Shown here piece after piece: positions 5,059-6,198 of a stretch of 6,198 nucleotides of DNA. The stretch lies in contig CALYSG010000097.1 of NCBI GenBank assembly GCA_945485605.1, positions 1 to 6,198 on the forward strand. The letters are read 5' to 3'. The DNA is from an uncultured Clostridia bacterium. Its GTDB lineage: Bacteria; Bacillota; Clostridia; Oscillospirales; CAG-272. The notes under the pieces are model-generated. The model searched no databases. It saw only the letters and a program-made list of their open reading frames with translations, and had not been told where the DNA came from. The translations under genes and the position numbers were made by a program. Every line of letters begins with the position of its first letter. Positions within the stretch are counted from its first letter, which is position 1.

Positions 5059-6198
5059 ATGCCGAATATGAATGACTACCTTGTATGGCGGGGTGATCTG
5101 ACCTTTGATCAATCCGGATTCAACGAGGTTGACGGAGCCTTGCTCGTTTTCATCAGTTATCTTAATATGGAGGGAATAATTCCCGAAGCCGTGGGCGGCG
5201 AAGGCATAAAATTATCGGACGCTGTCAAGACCTTTTTTGACGTGCGGAACGATATAAAGAAGAGCTACTGCGCGATAATTGCCGGTGAAGACATAAGGAA
5301 GATGGTGACTCTTATGGCGAAGAGCCGTCGGTTTCACGATGCAAAGCTTTCGGGATACGTGAATCGTCTCAGCTATGAGGATCAGGAGCAGTTTGCCGCC
5401 TTCACCGCAGAGATGAACGACGGTACGGTATTTATTGCATTCAAAGGCACAGATGATACGCTGGTCGGATGGAAGGAGGACTTCAACATGGCGTCCTCGG
5501 ATGAGGTGCCGTGTCAGAAAAGCGCGGTTCTTTACCTTAAGCGTATCGGAAAAGCATTTCCCGATAGCCGATTGCGCGTCGGTGGTCACAGCAAGGGCGG
5601 GAACCTTGCCGTTTACGCCTCGGCAAAGTGTGATCCGTCGGTGAAGAAACGTATAGTCAGGGTCTACAACAATGACGGCCCGGGCTTTTCGGGAGGTTTT
5701 TTGCAATCGCCGGAATATCTTGAGATCCGAGACCGAGTGCTGAAGCTCGTCCCGCAGGAATCCGTGGTCGGAATGCTTCTGACAAACGACGACAATTTTT
5801 CCGTCATCAGCAGCGAAAAGTCCGGTGTTACTCAACACAATTGCTATCTTTGGCAGGTGAGGGGAAGGCATTTTATCCGTCGCTCCGGACTGACAAAGCA
5901 GGCGTCGGAGCTCAGCCGCGCAGTAAACGCATGGATCGAGGACAAGGATATGGCGACACGTCGCGCGATCACAGATGCGATATATGATATTCTTACCTCC
6001 GATAACGCACACACTTTAACCGATTTTGCAAGCGACAGATTTTTGCTCTGGAAATCGCTTGCAAGGATCGAGCCGGAGAAGAGAGAGCTCGTCTTTCGCG
6101 AGATAAGAAAACTGATAGGTTATCTCATAAAGTCGGGCATTGCGCAGCTCCCGCAACGCTCCGACTCAGGAAAAGAAAAATATTTATCCGAAAAAGGG
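5059..6198 (+). CDS. Mbeg1-like (DUF2974) alpha/beta-hydrolase, 3' end cut by window edge
   Basis: 380 codons without a stop up to the window edge; the protein is read directly from ATG 5059, which has a strong Shine-Dalgarno. It resembles the Mbeg1-like family (formerly DUF2974), a lipase-like alpha/beta-hydrolase group common in Clostridia with no established substrate. Visible features are an N-terminal DYLVWRGDLTF opening (6-16) typical of the family, VFIAFKGTDDT (124-134, the oxyanion-side strand), VGWKEDF (136-142), the nucleophile elbow GGHSKGGNLAVYA (175-187, GHSKG with Ser178), NNDGPGF (204-210) and GVTQHNCYLWQV (256-267). Ser178, an Asp (perhaps Asp206) and His260 are the likely catalytic triad; the Asp assignment is inferred. 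A helical tail runs from about 280 to 362, and the polar end (365-380) suggests that the stop lies shortly downstream. There is no signal peptide or membrane segment, so it is probably cytoplasmic. Family assignment is good; function unknown. Confidence 0.88.
   Translation, partial: MPNMNDYLVWRGDLTFDQSGFNEVDGALLVFISYLNMEGIIPEAVGGEGIKLSDAVKTFFDVRNDIKKSYCAIIAGEDIRKMVTLMAKSRRFHDAKLSGYVNRLSYEDQEQFAAFTAEMNDGTVFIAFKGTDDTLVGWKEDFNMASSDEVPCQKSAVLYLKRIGKAFPDSRLRVGGHSKGGNLAVYASAKCDPSVKKRIVRVYNNDGPGFSGGFLQSPEYLEIRDRVLKLVPQESVVGMLLTNDDNFSVISSEKSGVTQHNCYLWQVRGRHFIRRSGLTKQASELSRAVNAWIEDKDMATRRAITDAIYDILTSDNAHTLTDFASDRFLLWKSLARIEPEKRELVFREIRKLIGYLIKSGIAQLPQRSDSGKEKYLSEKG

Noticed and set aside
5212..6012. 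Minus-strand open frame (266 codons) opposite the Mbeg1-like gene
   Set aside because: The plus strand encodes a complete hydrolase core (GHSKG, DGPGF, QHN) and has a strong RBS. The antisense frame matches nothing I recognise.

Overview
The window is a compact, single-strand stretch of bacterial chromosome of about 50% GC by eye. It reads as part of a Bacillota/Clostridia genome, most likely a gut-type Oscillospirales or related lineage. This is judged from the protein flavours, not from a marker gene: a clostridial-type PepT, a long AlaX editing protein with HGGEH and CCAPH motifs, an Mbeg1-like (DUF2974) hydrolase and a GDPD of the 'GGNIPCNT' type. Frequent ATA, AGA and AGG codons and strong GGAGG-type ribosome binding sites fit this. 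No RNA gene, mobile element, CRISPR array, long repeat or convincing terminator was seen.

Layout: five genes, all on the + strand and almost without gaps. (1) 2-1234, peptidase T, 5' end cut by the window edge. (2) 1231-3030, secreted lipoprotein with an N-terminal alpha/beta domain and a C-terminal phosphodiester glycosidase (NAGPA-type) domain. (3) 3034-3873, cytoplasmic glycerophosphodiester phosphodiesterase-family protein. (4) 3870-5021, AlaX-type alanyl-tRNA editing protein with a DHHA1 tail. (5) 5059-6198, Mbeg1-like alpha/beta-hydrolase, 3' end cut by the window edge. Junctions 1/2 and 3/4 are ATGA overlaps, junction 2/3 has a 3-nt spacer and junction 4/5 a 37-nt spacer with a strong Shine-Dalgarno. 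The set is probably one transcript whose promoter and terminator both lie outside the window. No gene-free stretch exceeds 37 nt.

How the genes may work together: genes 2 and 3 are the most suggestive pair. A surface enzyme of a family that removes sugars from sugar-1-phosphodiesters sits next to an intracellular enzyme of a family that cleaves glycerophosphodiesters. This is compatible with processing or scavenging of teichoic-acid-like or glycolipid-derived phosphodiesters, but it is inference only, because the compartments differ and both proteins have altered signature residues. PepT (tripeptide hydrolysis) and AlaX (removal of mischarged Ser or Gly from tRNA-Ala) are housekeeping functions. 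The Mbeg1-like hydrolase has no known substrate. I do not see a clearly new multi-gene system; the points worth following are the altered catalytic motifs and the conserved-neighbour question.
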